Part shown: positions 24,495 to 32,514 of the stretch, piece by piece | How positions within the stretch are numbered: position 1 is the first letter of the stretch | Layout of the letters: every line of letters starts with the position of its first letter | NCBI RefSeq assembly: GCF_000334455.1 | Contig: NZ_BANX01000007.1 | Coordinates: 62,001-126,000 of the forward strand | Source: Gordonia soli NBRC 108243 | GTDB taxonomy: Bacteria; Actinomycetota; Actinomycetes; Mycobacteriales; Mycobacteriaceae | Reading direction: 5' to 3' | Length of the DNA: 64,000 bases | Notes under the pieces: generated by a model | What the model was told of the DNA's origin: nothing | Database searches by the model: none | Seen by the model: only the letters and a program-made list of their open reading frames with translations | Made by a program: the position numbers and the translations under genes

Positions 24495-25867
24495 GCCTGC
24501 GCTCCTACAGCGTTCGGGCCGGCGGTCGTCGGCGTGTCCGCGGGCGGTGTGTCAGCGACCTTCCGGGCGAAGAGCACCACGACCGCCGAGACGATGGCAC
24601 CGAGGGCGCCGACCCACAGCGCGGCCGTGGAGTAGCCGATGGAGGCAGCGGTGAGACCAGTCAGGATGAACCCGGAGATGATCGCGCCCGGCTGCGACAT
24701 GGCACCGATGAACGCACTTCCGGTTGCGCGACAATCGGTGTCGAAGCACTCGGCCTGGAAGAACATGATCGCCGCGTAGGGTCCGAGCAGGAAGAACAGA
24801 CCCATCATGTAGGTGATGAGGACGTAGATCTGGTTCGACGGGCCGAGCAGCATGGCTCCGAAGAACACGCCGGCGAGGAGCCATCCGACCGCGATCGTGT
24901 TGCGACGTCCGAAGCGGTCTCCCGCCCAGCCGTGGGCGAGGTAGCCGGCGACGGCGACCAGGTTCGACAGGACGACCAGGATCAGTGTGCTGGACGCATC
25001 GATGCCCTTGCCCTTCTCCAGGACCGTGGTGCCCAGCACCGAAAACGTCTGGATGGCGAACCAGTTGAGCAGCCAGGCGAGCGAGAGGATCACGGTGTTG
25101 CGCAGGTGCTTGCCGGTGAAGATGCGCTTGAACGGCGCGGCGGTCTGCTCGACGGTGGCGGTCGCGGCGGCGAGAGCCTCTGCCTCGTCGTGCTTTCCGG
25201 CCTTGCGGAGCTGCTTGACCGTGTGCTGCGCCTCGAACTGTGGGCTCTCCTTGAGGGTGCGGCACACCAGGGCGACGACGACCGCCGGGATGGTCGCCAA
25301 CAGGAACGCGATCCGCCAGGAGTCGGCGCCGAAGATCGCGGTGACCACAGCGACGAAGCCGGCGGCGAGCAGAGCACCTGCGGGCCAACCCGTCTGGACC
25401 ATCGAGTAGACGAAGCCACGACGCTTCTTGATCTTCTCGTCCTCGGTCAGCTCGTATAGCTCGTTGAGGTAGGTCGCGTTGACCGACTGCTCGGCGAGCC
25501 CGAGACCGCTGATGGCGCGGACGCCGATCAGCGAGGTCGCGCCGAAGGTGGCCGCGGTGGCTGCCGACGATGCGGCTGTGCCGCCGACCGAGATGATCAT
25601 GCCCTTGCGGCGGCCGAGTTTGTCGACCATCGGGCCCACCAGCAGGACCACGATGGCCGTGCCGACGCTGACCAGCGTCGAGACGAGCAGCGCATGGCTG
25701 GTGGTCCACCCGAAGGACTCCTCGATCCGCGGGAGCAGCGTTCCGAAGAGGATGAAGTCGTATACCGCGATGGTCCAGGCGAAGAAGGCGATTCCCGAGG
25801 CGCGGCGGGTCTCCTTGCCGGTGACGCGCCGGAGCCCCGGCGTCCGGGAGGTGTTCTGCTGGGTCAT
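24491..25867 (-). CDS. MFS metabolite:H+ symporter
   Basis: A 458-residue 12-helix MFS carrier of the metabolite:H+ symporter/sugar-porter type. The loop motif DKLGRRKGM lies after helix 2, GDRFGRRNT after helix 8, and a long charged cytoplasmic loop (about residues 205-245, Lys/Glu-rich) sits in the middle. This class imports organic acids and aromatic or amino-acid-like compounds. It sits in an operon with a hydrolase, an asparaginase and two SDRs, so it should import the substrate of that pathway. A tandem 25-bp repeat lies directly upstream. Confidence 0.9.
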   Translation of the reverse strand: MTQQNTSRTPGLRRVTGKETRRASGIAFFAWTIAVYDFILFGTLLPRIEESFGWTTSHALLVSTLVSVGTAIVVLLVGPMVDKLGRRKGMIISVGGTAASSAATAATFGATSLIGVRAISGLGLAEQSVNATYLNELYELTEDEKIKKRRGFVYSMVQTGWPAGALLAAGFVAVVTAIFGADSWRIAFLLATIPAVVVALVCRTLKESPQFEAQHTVKQLRKAGKHDEAEALAAATATVEQTAAPFKRIFTGKHLRNTVILSLAWLLNWFAIQTFSVLGTTVLEKGKGIDASSTLILVVLSNLVAVAGYLAHGWAGDRFGRRNTIAVGWLLAGVFFGAMLLGPSNQIYVLITYMMGLFFLLGPYAAIMFFQAECFDTDCRATGSAFIGAMSQPGAIISGFILTGLTAASIGYSTAALWVGALGAIVSAVVVLFARKVADTPPADTPTTAGPNAVGAQA

Positions 25868-25915
25868 GGTCGTGCTCTCTTGCTCGATACTTCGATGGGG
25901 CGCCGGCGCGTCATC

Positions 25916-26032
25916 GGGTCGGCGGGTGGGTGACCCGTCAGGGTCGGCGGGTGGGTGGATAGCCCGGGTCGGCGGGTGGGTGACCCGTCAGGGTCGGCGG
26001 GTGGGTGACCCGTCAGGGTCGGCGGGTGGGTG
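25916..26032. repeat. Five-copy 25-bp tandem repeat
   Basis: Units start at 25916, 25941, 25966, 25991 and 26016. Each begins GGGTCGGCGGGTGGGTG. In units 1, 3 and 4 this is followed by ACCCGTCA; in unit 2 the last eight bases differ (GATAGCCC), and unit 5 is cut after 17 bases. Junctions carry the small palindrome TGACCCGTCA (TGAC/GTCA arms). The array lies between the hydrolase stop and the MFS start inside one operon. Confidence 0.9.
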
Positions 26033-26050
26033 AGTGAACTGACTCGTGGC

Positions 26051-26929
26051 TCAGCGGCGCGGTGAGCGCTTCTTGAAGTCCTCGGCGATGGTGTCGAAGT
26101 TCGCCCAGCGGACGCCTTCGTGCGAGTTGATGTGCTCGATGAGGCGCTCCAGCATCAGCAGCACCTGGGGCCGTCCCGACACATCCGGGTGGATGGTGAA
26201 GGTGAAGACGGCGTAGTCACTCTCGCGGTAGACCCAGTCGAACTGGTCGCGCCACATCTCCTCGATGTGCCGCGGGTTCACGAAGCCGTGGCTGTTGGGG
26301 CTGCCCTTGATGAACATCATCGGCGGCAGGTCGTCGAGGTACCAGCTGGCCGGGATCTCGACCAGGTCGGTCTCTTCGCCGCGCTCGAACGGCTTCATCC
26401 ACTCCGCGGCCGGCTTGTCGTAGTCGATGGGGGTCCACGAGTCGCCGACACGGACGTAGTAGGGCTCGAAGTCGCGGTGCATCAGCGAGTGATCGTAGGT
26501 GATGCCGCGTTCGACGAGGAGCTCGTTGGTGACCTTGCTGAACTCCCACCAGGGCGCGACATAACCGGTGGGGCGCTTGCCGGTCCGGGTGTCGATGAGT
26601 TCGATGCAGTGGTCCAGGATCTCGGACTCCTGCTCGCGCGTCATCGCGATCGGGTTCTCGTGGCTGTAGCCGTGCAGGCCGATCTCGTGTCCCGCGGCGA
26701 CGACGGCGTCGAACTGCTCGGGGAAGGTCTCGATCGAGTGACCCGGCCAGAACCAGGTGGCGGGCAGATCGTACTTGGCGAGCAGGTTGTTCAGTCGCGG
26801 TACGCCGACCTCGCCGGCGAACACGCCGCGCGAGATGTCGCCGGGCGAGTTCTCGCCTCCATACGAGCCGAGCCAACCGCCGACCGCGTCGACGTCGATG
26901 CCGAAGGCGACGAAGATCTCTTTGGCCAT
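26051..26929 (-). CDS. Polysaccharide-deacetylase-fold hydrolase (PuuE/cyclic-imidase type)
   Basis: A 292-residue NodB/polysaccharide-deacetylase-fold metalloenzyme without a signal peptide. Visible elements: [13 protein letters not shown] (catalytic Asp pair), [21 protein letters not shown] (metal His residues) and [10 protein letters not shown]. Cytoplasmic members of this branch include allantoinase PuuE and cyclic imide hydrolases rather than cell-wall deacetylases. It lies 3 bases after the asparaginase gene. That pairing fits hydrolysis of a cyclic imide or amide to a half-amide that an asparaginase-like enzyme could deamidate. The exact substrate is inferred. Confidence 0.85.
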   Translation of the reverse strand: MAKEIFVAFGIDVDAVGGWLGSYGGENSPGDISRGVFAGEVGVPRLNNLLAKYDLPATWFWPGHSIETFPEQFDAVVAAGHEIGLHGYSHENPIAMTREQESEILDHCIELIDTRTGKRPTGYVAPWWEFSKVTNELLVERGITYDHSLMHRDFEPYYVRVGDSWTPIDYDKPAAEWMKPFERGEETDLVEIPASWYLDDLPPMMFIKGSPNSHGFVNPRHIEEMWRDQFDWVYRESDYAVFTFTIHPDVSGRPQVLLMLERLIEHINSHEGVRWANFDTIAEDFKKRSPRR

Positions 26930-26932
26930 TGT

Positions 26933-27931
26933 TCAGTCCTCCTTGTTGTCTGCATAGATGTCGATCAGTGAGCGGGCCTGTTCCGACTCGTGTCTTCGAT
27001 GGGAGATCCAGAGGGCCAGGAGTATTCGGAGTTGGGTTGCCGGCAGCCCGGAGGCCGCAGGCACGCCTGCCGCGACCAGGTCGGCGCCACCGCCGTTGCC
27101 GTAGACGCCGGCGACCGGCCCCTCGGGCACACGTGTGGACAGCAGTAGGACGGTCCCGGATGCCAGTAGTTCGGTCGCCGCTTCCACCACCGAGGGATTC
27201 GCGTTGCCGATCCCGGTACCCGCGATGACCACGCCCGTCGCCCCGGCAGCCACCGCGGCGCGGATGAGGGCGGCGTCGGCCCCGGGATAGGTCTCCACGA
27301 GATCGACTCGGATGCGGTCGAAGTCGACGGTCGGGCGCGGCAGCGGTTTGGGTCGGCGTGGCGTCGAGGTGATGGACACCGTCCCGGCGCTCACATCCCC
27401 CACGCTGCCGCCGATCACGGAGTCGAAGGCGGAGAGCGCCGTGGTGTGCATCTTGCGGGTTCCGCGGGCAGCCAGGATGCGACCGGCGAAGACGACGAGG
27501 ACGCCGAGGTCGCGTGCCTCGGGCGATGCCGCGACCCGGACGGCGTCGGCCAGGTTCCGCGGACCGTCGCCGTCCACGGCGTCGCCTGCCCGCTGGGCGC
27601 CGGTCAAGATCACCGGTCGCGGATCGTCGTGCACGAGGTCCAGCAGGATCGCGGTCTCCTCGAGCGTGTCGGTGCCGTGGGTGATGACGATGCCGTCGAC
27701 ACGGTCGGTGTCACGCGCCAGGAGTTCGGCGACCGCATCGCTGATCTCGCGGAGGTGGCCGAGCGTCAGTCGGTAGGAGCCGACGGTCATCAGGTCGACG
27801 GTCTCGACGTCGACGCCGACGACTCCGGCAGCCTCGAGCAGTGTGGCCGCCGACTGGCTGGCGACGACACCGCTGTCGGTGGCCGTGGACGCGATGGTCC
27901 CGCCGGTGGCGATGACCGCTACGCGAGGCAT
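26933..27931 (-). CDS. Asparaginase-family amidohydrolase
   Basis: A 332-residue asparaginase/glutaminase fold. Both catalytic triads are visible: ATGGTIAST with the nucleophile Thr near the N-terminus, and THGTDTLEET with the second Thr and Asp. No signal peptide with the chosen ATG 27931 (AGGA in front); a longer frame to 28003 lacks start signals. It hydrolyses L-asparagine or a related amide to ammonia and acid. It is the first gene of the minus-strand operon facing the LacI gene, with three operator-like boxes in the promoter. Confidence 0.92.
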   Translation of the reverse strand: MPRVAVIATGGTIASTATDSGVVASQSAATLLEAAGVVGVDVETVDLMTVGSYRLTLGHLREISDAVAELLARDTDRVDGIVITHGTDTLEETAILLDLVHDDPRPVILTGAQRAGDAVDGDGPRNLADAVRVAASPEARDLGVLVVFAGRILAARGTRKMHTTALSAFDSVIGGSVGDVSAGTVSITSTPRRPKPLPRPTVDFDRIRVDLVETYPGADAALIRAAVAAGATGVVIAGTGIGNANPSVVEAATELLASGTVLLLSTRVPEGPVAGVYGNGGGADLVAAGVPAASGLPATQLRILLALWISHRRHESEQARSLIDIYADNKED

Positions 27932-27987
27932 TCGAGTCCTGCCGATGATGTGTCCGGGTGGTGCATGGATACGAGTGAAGCACGACA

Positions 27988-28032
27988 CAATCGTTTGGCG
28001 CAATCGTTTGTGTAACTTCCGTCAAACGTTTG
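27988..28032. promoter_or_regulatory. Three LacI-type operator boxes
   Basis: CAATCGTTTG occurs at 27988-27997 and 28001-28010, and the perfect palindrome CAAACGTTTG at 28023-28032. This matches the CG-centred operators of the LacI family. The boxes lie between the asparaginase operon and the divergent LacI gene, so they likely serve both promoters. Confidence 0.75.
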
Positions 28033-28095
28033 TGTAAACCACCGCGTAACAGCCGCGTTCTGTAGTCTCATGGCAACGACCAGGGAGGAGAGCCG

Positions 28096-29142
28096 GTGAC
28101 CGCGCCACGACAGGGCCCGTTGACGCTCCGCATGATCGCAACAGAGCTCGGCGTCAGCCCCTCGACGGTGTCCCGGGTGCTGAACACGCAGGGTGACGCT
28201 GCACTGCGCTGGGGCTCACCGGACACCGTCGCCCGGATCCGAGCCTTCGCCGAGGAGCACGGCTACTCCCCCAACCCGCAGGCATCGAGTCTGCGCACCC
28301 GCCGATCAGGGCTGATCGGCGTCCTGGTGCCACGCCTGCAGGACTACGTCCTCGCGACCATCTACGAGGGCATCGAGGAGGCAGCGTCGGAGTCGGGGCT
28401 GTCGACCTTCGTCACCAACTCGCTCGACACCACCGAGAACCAGCGCGCCCGCACCCGCATGATGATCGACCGTCGCGTCGACGGCATGATCTACGGTGAC
28501 GCCCACCTCGACCACCGGTTTCTCGACGAGGTCCATGGTCAGGGACTACGGTTCACACTCGCCTCCCGCCGGGCGGGTGACTACCCGTCGGCGACCGTCG
28601 ACGATGTGCAGGGCGGCCGCCTGGTCGGGCAGCATCTCGCCGACACCGGACGCCGGGAGGTGGCCGTACTCGCCGGCCTGGAGTTCGCGTCGACGGCGCG
28701 TGACCGCACACGTGGACTGGTGGAGGCGCTGGCGGACAACGGGATCGGCGTCCCCGATAATCGTGTCGTGTTCTCCGGCTTCGATCCGACGGGCGGACGG
28801 TCGGCGATGGAGCAGATTCTCGCCACCGGCCGGATTCCCGACGCGATCTTCGCCACCAACGACTTCGCCGCGCTGGGCGCGTTCGGCGTGTTGCGCGACC
28901 ACGGCATCCACGTACCCGACGACGTGGCGCTGGTCGGCTACAACGACACCCCACTCGCCGAGGGCGGAGCGGTCCCGCTGACGACGATCCGCTCACCGAT
29001 GCACGAGATGGGCCGCCAGGCAGTCGGATTGCTGCTCGAGGTACTCGCCGGCAAGACCCCGGAGTCGGTACTGCTCGAACCGGAGCTGATCATCCGTCGC
29101 AGCAGCACGTCGGCTGCCGAGACGACGCGCCTGTCAGGGTGA
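28096..29142 (+). CDS. LacI-family transcriptional regulator
   Basis: A 348-residue LacI repressor: HTH and hinge helix at residues 10-65 (IATELGVSPSTVSRVLN, then NPQASSLRTRRSGLIGVLVP), followed by a periplasmic-binding-protein-like sensor domain with FATNDFAALGA and DVALVGYNDTPLAEG. The start is GTG 28096 behind GGGAGGAGAG. A short insertion in the HTH-hinge region (GDAALRWGSPDT) is unusual. It is divergent from the asparaginase/transport operon and most likely represses it until the imported substrate or a product binds. Confidence 0.93.
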   Translation: MTAPRQGPLTLRMIATELGVSPSTVSRVLNTQGDAALRWGSPDTVARIRAFAEEHGYSPNPQASSLRTRRSGLIGVLVPRLQDYVLATIYEGIEEAASESGLSTFVTNSLDTTENQRARTRMMIDRRVDGMIYGDAHLDHRFLDEVHGQGLRFTLASRRAGDYPSATVDDVQGGRLVGQHLADTGRREVAVLAGLEFASTARDRTRGLVEALADNGIGVPDNRVVFSGFDPTGGRSAMEQILATGRIPDAIFATNDFAALGAFGVLRDHGIHVPDDVALVGYNDTPLAEGGAVPLTTIRSPMHEMGRQAVGLLLEVLAGKTPESVLLEPELIIRRSSTSAAETTRLSG

Positions 29143-29157
29143 CGCGCCTGTCGGGGT
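29124..29157. repeat. 17-bp tandem duplication at the LacI gene end
   Basis: GACGCGCCTGTCAGGGT (29124-29140) is followed directly by GACGCGCCTGTCGGGGT (29141-29157), differing at one base. The first copy codes for the last residues of the LacI protein; the second lies mostly beyond the stop. It looks like a recent local slip duplication. Confidence 0.7.
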
Positions 29158-29175
29158 GATGTCAGCGCCACACAC

Positions 29176-29823
29176 TCAGTCCTGGTGGTTGTCCGGGTAG
29201 GCCGTCACGGCGAGGAAGCGGATGGGCAGGCGGACCAGATCTTTCGGGCCGTGGACCCCTTCGCCGTCGAGCAGCAGCGAGTCGCCCGGACGCAGGGTGT
29301 ACTCGGCGTGGCCGTGCCCGTAGACCATCACACCCTCGAGCATGTAGAGCAACTCGGTGCCCGCGTGTTGGAACCGCGGGAACGCCTCGCTGGAGTCGGT
29401 GAGTGTCACCAGCACCGGCTCGAGTCGCTTGTGTTGTCCGCGAAGGGCTCCCAGCAGCTCGTAGTGGTGGCCGACCCGGGTGCCCCGGCCGACGATCACC
29501 GCGCCGTGACCGGATTCGACATACACGGCCTCCCGCTCGGCATCCGCGCCCCGGAACAACGACGTCACGGGCACGTCGAGTCCGGCGGCGAGACGCGCCA
29601 GGGTCGAGAGACTGCAGGACGTCTGGGCATTCTCGATCTTGCTGAGCATCGCCTTCGAGATGCCGACTTTCTCTGCCATGTCTCCCACCGACAGTCCGGT
29701 GGCCTTCCGCAACGTCCGAACCTGGTGCGCGATGGCCTGTTCCAGGTCGTCTCCGGTCAACGCATCAGGTGCGACCTCCCGTTCGGCGGTGTCGTGCACG
29801 ACGTCTGCGGATCGTGGGGGCAT
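29176..29823 (-). CDS. XRE-family regulator with C-terminal cupin (PuuR-like)
   Basis: A 215-residue protein: XRE helix-turn-helix at about residues 35-90 (LSVGDMAEKVGISKAMLSKIENAQ, then LARLAAGLDVPVTSLFRG) followed by a cupin sensor domain (HAGTELLYMLEGVMVYG, LRPGDSLLLDGEGVHG). It is strikingly similar to the regulator at 40336-41046, at the other side of the methylated-amine genes. It probably controls the adjacent ammonium transporter or those amine genes. A GTTTCC/GGAAAC inverted repeat 22 bases upstream of its ATG is a candidate autoregulatory site. Confidence 0.9.
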   Translation of the reverse strand: MPPRSADVVHDTAEREVAPDALTGDDLEQAIAHQVRTLRKATGLSVGDMAEKVGISKAMLSKIENAQTSCSLSTLARLAAGLDVPVTSLFRGADAEREAVYVESGHGAVIVGRGTRVGHHYELLGALRGQHKRLEPVLVTLTDSSEAFPRFQHAGTELLYMLEGVMVYGHGHAEYTLRPGDSLLLDGEGVHGPKDLVRLPIRFLAVTAYPDNHQD

Positions 29824-29844
29824 GCGTCGATCCTATCTGACGAC

Positions 29845-29861
29845 GTTTCCTGACGGGAAAC
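29845..29861. promoter_or_regulatory. GTTTCC/GGAAAC inverted repeat upstream of the XRE-cupin gene
   Basis: GTTTCC (29845-29850) and GGAAAC (29856-29861) are perfect arms with a 5-base spacer TGACG. Similar GTTTC/GAAAC elements recur upstream of amt and in the divergent promoter at 34402-34730, which suggests a common regulator. Confidence 0.5.
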
Positions 29862-29896
29862 GGACGGAACCCGATGCAACATCTCGGTCACGATGA

Positions 29897-29932
29897 CACC
29901 GGGTCCCCGAGACTCTGCTCGGGGACCCGGTG
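29897..29932. terminator. Strong hairpin terminator downstream of amt
   Basis: A perfect 15-bp stem, CACCGGGTCCCCGAG (29897-29911) with its complement at 29918-29932, has a 6-base loop. It lies 38 bases beyond the amt stop on the minus strand and insulates amt from the XRE-cupin gene. Confidence 0.85.
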
Positions 29933-29970
29933 ATGGCCGATCGTGGACGTGCGCCGGAAGGACTGAGCCG

Positions 29971-31338
29971 TCAGGCCTTCGGTGCCGCCATCGTCGGCCC
30001 GTCCACCGCCGAGGCCGTCATTGCCTCGGCTGCGTCGACCGCTTCACTGCCGGTCGTCGGTGGTCCACCGAGAGGAGCGTGCTCCATCACGTACGCCGAC
30101 TCACCGTGGACCGACACGTCCAGCCCCTCGGTCTCCGAGTCCTCGTGGACGCGCAGGCCCATCGTCTTGTCGAGGAGCTTGGCGATCAACCAGGTCACGA
30201 CGAAGCAGTATCCGACCACGGCCGCCACCGCCACCGCCTGTCGCCAGAGGAGGTCCAGACCGCCGCCGTAGAACAGGCCCGCCACACCGTTCGGCGCCGC
30301 CGGGTCGGCGAGGAAACCGATGAGCAGTGTGCCGAGAACGCCGCCGACCAGATGGATTCCGACGACGTCGAGCGAGTCGTCGTACCCGAGACGGAACTTG
30401 ATCGACACCGCCAGGCAGCAGAGCGCACCTGCGGCCGCGCCGATGATCAGGGCGCCGATCGGCGACACGGCTCCGCAGGCCGGGGTGATGCCGACGAGGG
30501 CGGCGATCAGACCCGAGCTGGCGCCGAGTGAGGTGGCGTGGCCCTCCCGCAGCTTCTCCACGAGCAACCAGGCACAGATGCCGGCACATGCGGCCGCAAC
30601 CGTGTTGAGCACCACGACCGCGGCGCTGTTTCCCGCCGCCAGAGCCGATCCACCGTTGAAGCCGAACCAGCCGAAGAACAGGATGCCGGCACCGAGCATG
30701 GTGAGCGGCAGGCTGTGAGGCCGCGGTGCGGCCGGGAAGACGCGGCGCTTGCCGAGGACCAATACCAGCGCGAGTGCCGCGACCCCCGCGTTCACGTGCA
30801 CGGCGGTACCGCCCGCGAAGTCGACCGCGGCCAGCGTGTTCGCGATCCACCCGCCCACGACCGATCCGTCCTCGGAGTCGAAGGCGAAAACCCAATGGGC
30901 GACCGGGAAGTAGACCAGGGTGGCCCAGATTCCCGCGAACACCATCCAGGCGCCGAACTTCATCCGGTCGGCGACCGCCCCCGAGATCAGGGCAACGGTG
31001 ATACCCGCGAAGAGCAACTGGAAACCGGCGACGAGGGCGGGTGGCAGGCCGGGATCGGCCGGCGCCTCCAGCAGCGAGCCGAGTCCGAGCGCCTCGAGGG
31101 GATCGCCCAGGATGCCCAGGCCACCGATCGAGTCGCCGAGCACGGCCGAGTACCCGAACAGCACCCAGAGGATGCCGACGACGGCAAATGCGCCGAACGT
31201 CATCATCGCCATGTTGAGTGTGTTCTTGGCGCTCACCATGCCGCCGTAGAACATCGCCAGGCCGGGGACCATCAGGCTCACCGCGGCAAAGGCCGCCAGG
31301 AGCCAGGCGGTGTCGGCGGCCGCGATCGCTTCTTCCAT
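29971..31338 (-). CDS. amt: Ammonium/methylammonium transporter Amt
   Basis: A 455-residue Amt/MEP channel with 11 hydrophobic helices. Conserved parts: PGLAMFYGGMV near residue 25, FAGITVALISGAVADRM, the HVNAGVAAL segment (first pore His) and the DVVGIHLVGGVLGT segment (second pore His). A hydrophilic C-terminal tail of about 60 residues follows, with the HEDSETEGLD segment seen in actinobacterial AmtB. The protein admits ammonium and its analogue methylammonium. No glnK/glnD genes follow, unlike the usual amtB-glnK-glnD order. Location beside methylamine genes suggests an amine-uptake role. Confidence 0.94.
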   Translation of the reverse strand: MEEAIAAADTAWLLAAFAAVSLMVPGLAMFYGGMVSAKNTLNMAMMTFGAFAVVGILWVLFGYSAVLGDSIGGLGILGDPLEALGLGSLLEAPADPGLPPALVAGFQLLFAGITVALISGAVADRMKFGAWMVFAGIWATLVYFPVAHWVFAFDSEDGSVVGGWIANTLAAVDFAGGTAVHVNAGVAALALVLVLGKRRVFPAAPRPHSLPLTMLGAGILFFGWFGFNGGSALAAGNSAAVVVLNTVAAACAGICAWLLVEKLREGHATSLGASSGLIAALVGITPACGAVSPIGALIIGAAAGALCCLAVSIKFRLGYDDSLDVVGIHLVGGVLGTLLIGFLADPAAPNGVAGLFYGGGLDLLWRQAVAVAAVVGYCFVVTWLIAKLLDKTMGLRVHEDSETEGLDVSVHGESAYVMEHAPLGGPPTTGSEAVDAAEAMTASAVDGPTMAAPKA

Positions 31339-31383
31339 GTTTCACCTCGAGAGTCGTCGGCGTGTGTACGCCGAGAGAACTAT

Positions 31384-31414
31384 GTCCACCATCAGTGGAC
31401 TGAGGTCAGTCCAC
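31384..31414. promoter_or_regulatory. Triple inverted-repeat element upstream of amt
   Basis: GTCCAC (31384-31389), GTGGACT (31395-31401) and AGTCCAC (31408-31414) form two alternative stem pairs. They lie 46-76 bases upstream of the amt ATG. This could be a nitrogen-regulator operator or a leader RNA switch with two exclusive hairpins. GTTTC boxes at 31468 and 31478 lie further upstream. Confidence 0.45.
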
Positions 31415-31503
31415 CATCGCTGTGTTGCGTCTCCGCGCTCCGGTGTTGCTGCCGTGTAACGACATCCGTTTCGCGGAGTTTCACCGCCCGGGACGGCGCC
31501 GAC

Positions 31504-32514
31504 TCAGGGGACGACGCCCCCGAAGGTCGACAACCAGCGCATGCCGGCCGGCCGGGTCCGGGTGATGCCCTTGTAATCGGCCATGTCGAGCGGGAGGTCC
31601 TCGAGCACGCGGTACAGGCGATCGGCCCACTCCGGCACCGTCGCCACCGCCGAAAACGGCAGCAGATAGGTGCGGATCAGGAACATCACCGCAGAACTCT
31701 GCCGGAGCCGGACGAGGTGTTGGACCTCGGTGCGCAGGAACAGGCGACGACCGACACCGGCGAGCGGACCGTCGGCCAGCGTCCGCCGGTCACGCCCCCA
31801 CTCCGGATAGGTCTCGGTCGACGTGTCGAGCCGACCGTCCACGGTCAGCGTCCAGTTGGTCCGCCGATAGCTCTGCCCGGGTTCCAGACGCATGAGGAAA
31901 TCGTGTGCGCGCGTGATGATCTTCTCGCTGTGGACCCGGGGTACGGGACCGTGGATCTCCAGGAAGCTCATGCCCACGTCGAAGCCGAACGACCAGTCGG
32001 CGGCGAAGGTCACGACCCCTGCATCCGCCCAGAGCTGACCGTCGCGCTGGTCCAGGAGGATCACATCTTCCTGGATCTGGCCGCAGATGTAGTCGAGCGG
32101 CGGGGCCGGCAGGCTGTCGGGATCCCCGAGGGTGAACGTGTCGTCGATACCGAGAAGAGCGTTCTGCCAGCGATATACGCGATCACGGTCGGCGAACCGG
32201 TCCAGTGTCATCGACTCCGGATGATCGGCCGCCAGATCGCGCATGATCGTGATCATCGCGTCCCAGGTCGCGGCGGCCATGTGTGGGAGACATTGGGAAC
32301 GTGACGGATCGCGACGCAGGATGGCGGCGCGCTCGTCGAGTTCGTGATGCAGGTGGTCGTCGAGCACGATCCGTCGCTCGCCCCAGCCGCCGGCCGCGGT
32401 GGCGTTGCGCGGGCCCGAGGGCTCGACATTGGTGCTGTAGCGATAGCTGTCCCGCGGGAACGGGAACGGATAGTTCGCAACATCTGCCGCGCCGAGAGCG
32501 CGTGCGATGGTCAT
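31504..32514 (-). CDS. Haem-dependent oxidative N-demethylase subunit (DUF3445/HODM family)
   Basis: A 336-residue DUF3445 (HODM alpha-subunit-like) protein. Visible: the N-terminal YPFPFPRDSYRYS, an RWQNALLGI segment, GQIQEDVILLDQRDGQLW and FDVGMSFLEIHGPVP, typical of this family, and NWTLTVDGRLDT in the C-terminal half. Family members form the haem catalytic subunit of dimethylamine monooxygenase, which oxidises secondary methylamines to methylamine and formaldehyde. The ATG shares a base with the TGA of the upstream reductase gene (TGATG). It is the last gene of the four-gene operon beginning at 34401. Confidence 0.87.
   Translation of the reverse strand: MTIARALGAADVANYPFPFPRDSYRYSTNVEPSGPRNATAAGGWGERRIVLDDHLHHELDERAAILRRDPSRSQCLPHMAAATWDAMITIMRDLAADHPESMTLDRFADRDRVYRWQNALLGIDDTFTLGDPDSLPAPPLDYICGQIQEDVILLDQRDGQLWADAGVVTFAADWSFGFDVGMSFLEIHGPVPRVHSEKIITRAHDFLMRLEPGQSYRRTNWTLTVDGRLDTSTETYPEWGRDRRTLADGPLAGVGRRLFLRTEVQHLVRLRQSSAVMFLIRTYLLPFSAVATVPEWADRLYRVLEDLPLDMADYKGITRTRPAGMRWLSTFGGVVP

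Noticed and set aside
25916-26032. CRISPR array
   Set aside because: The 25-bp units are directly tandem without unique spacers, and no cas genes are present.
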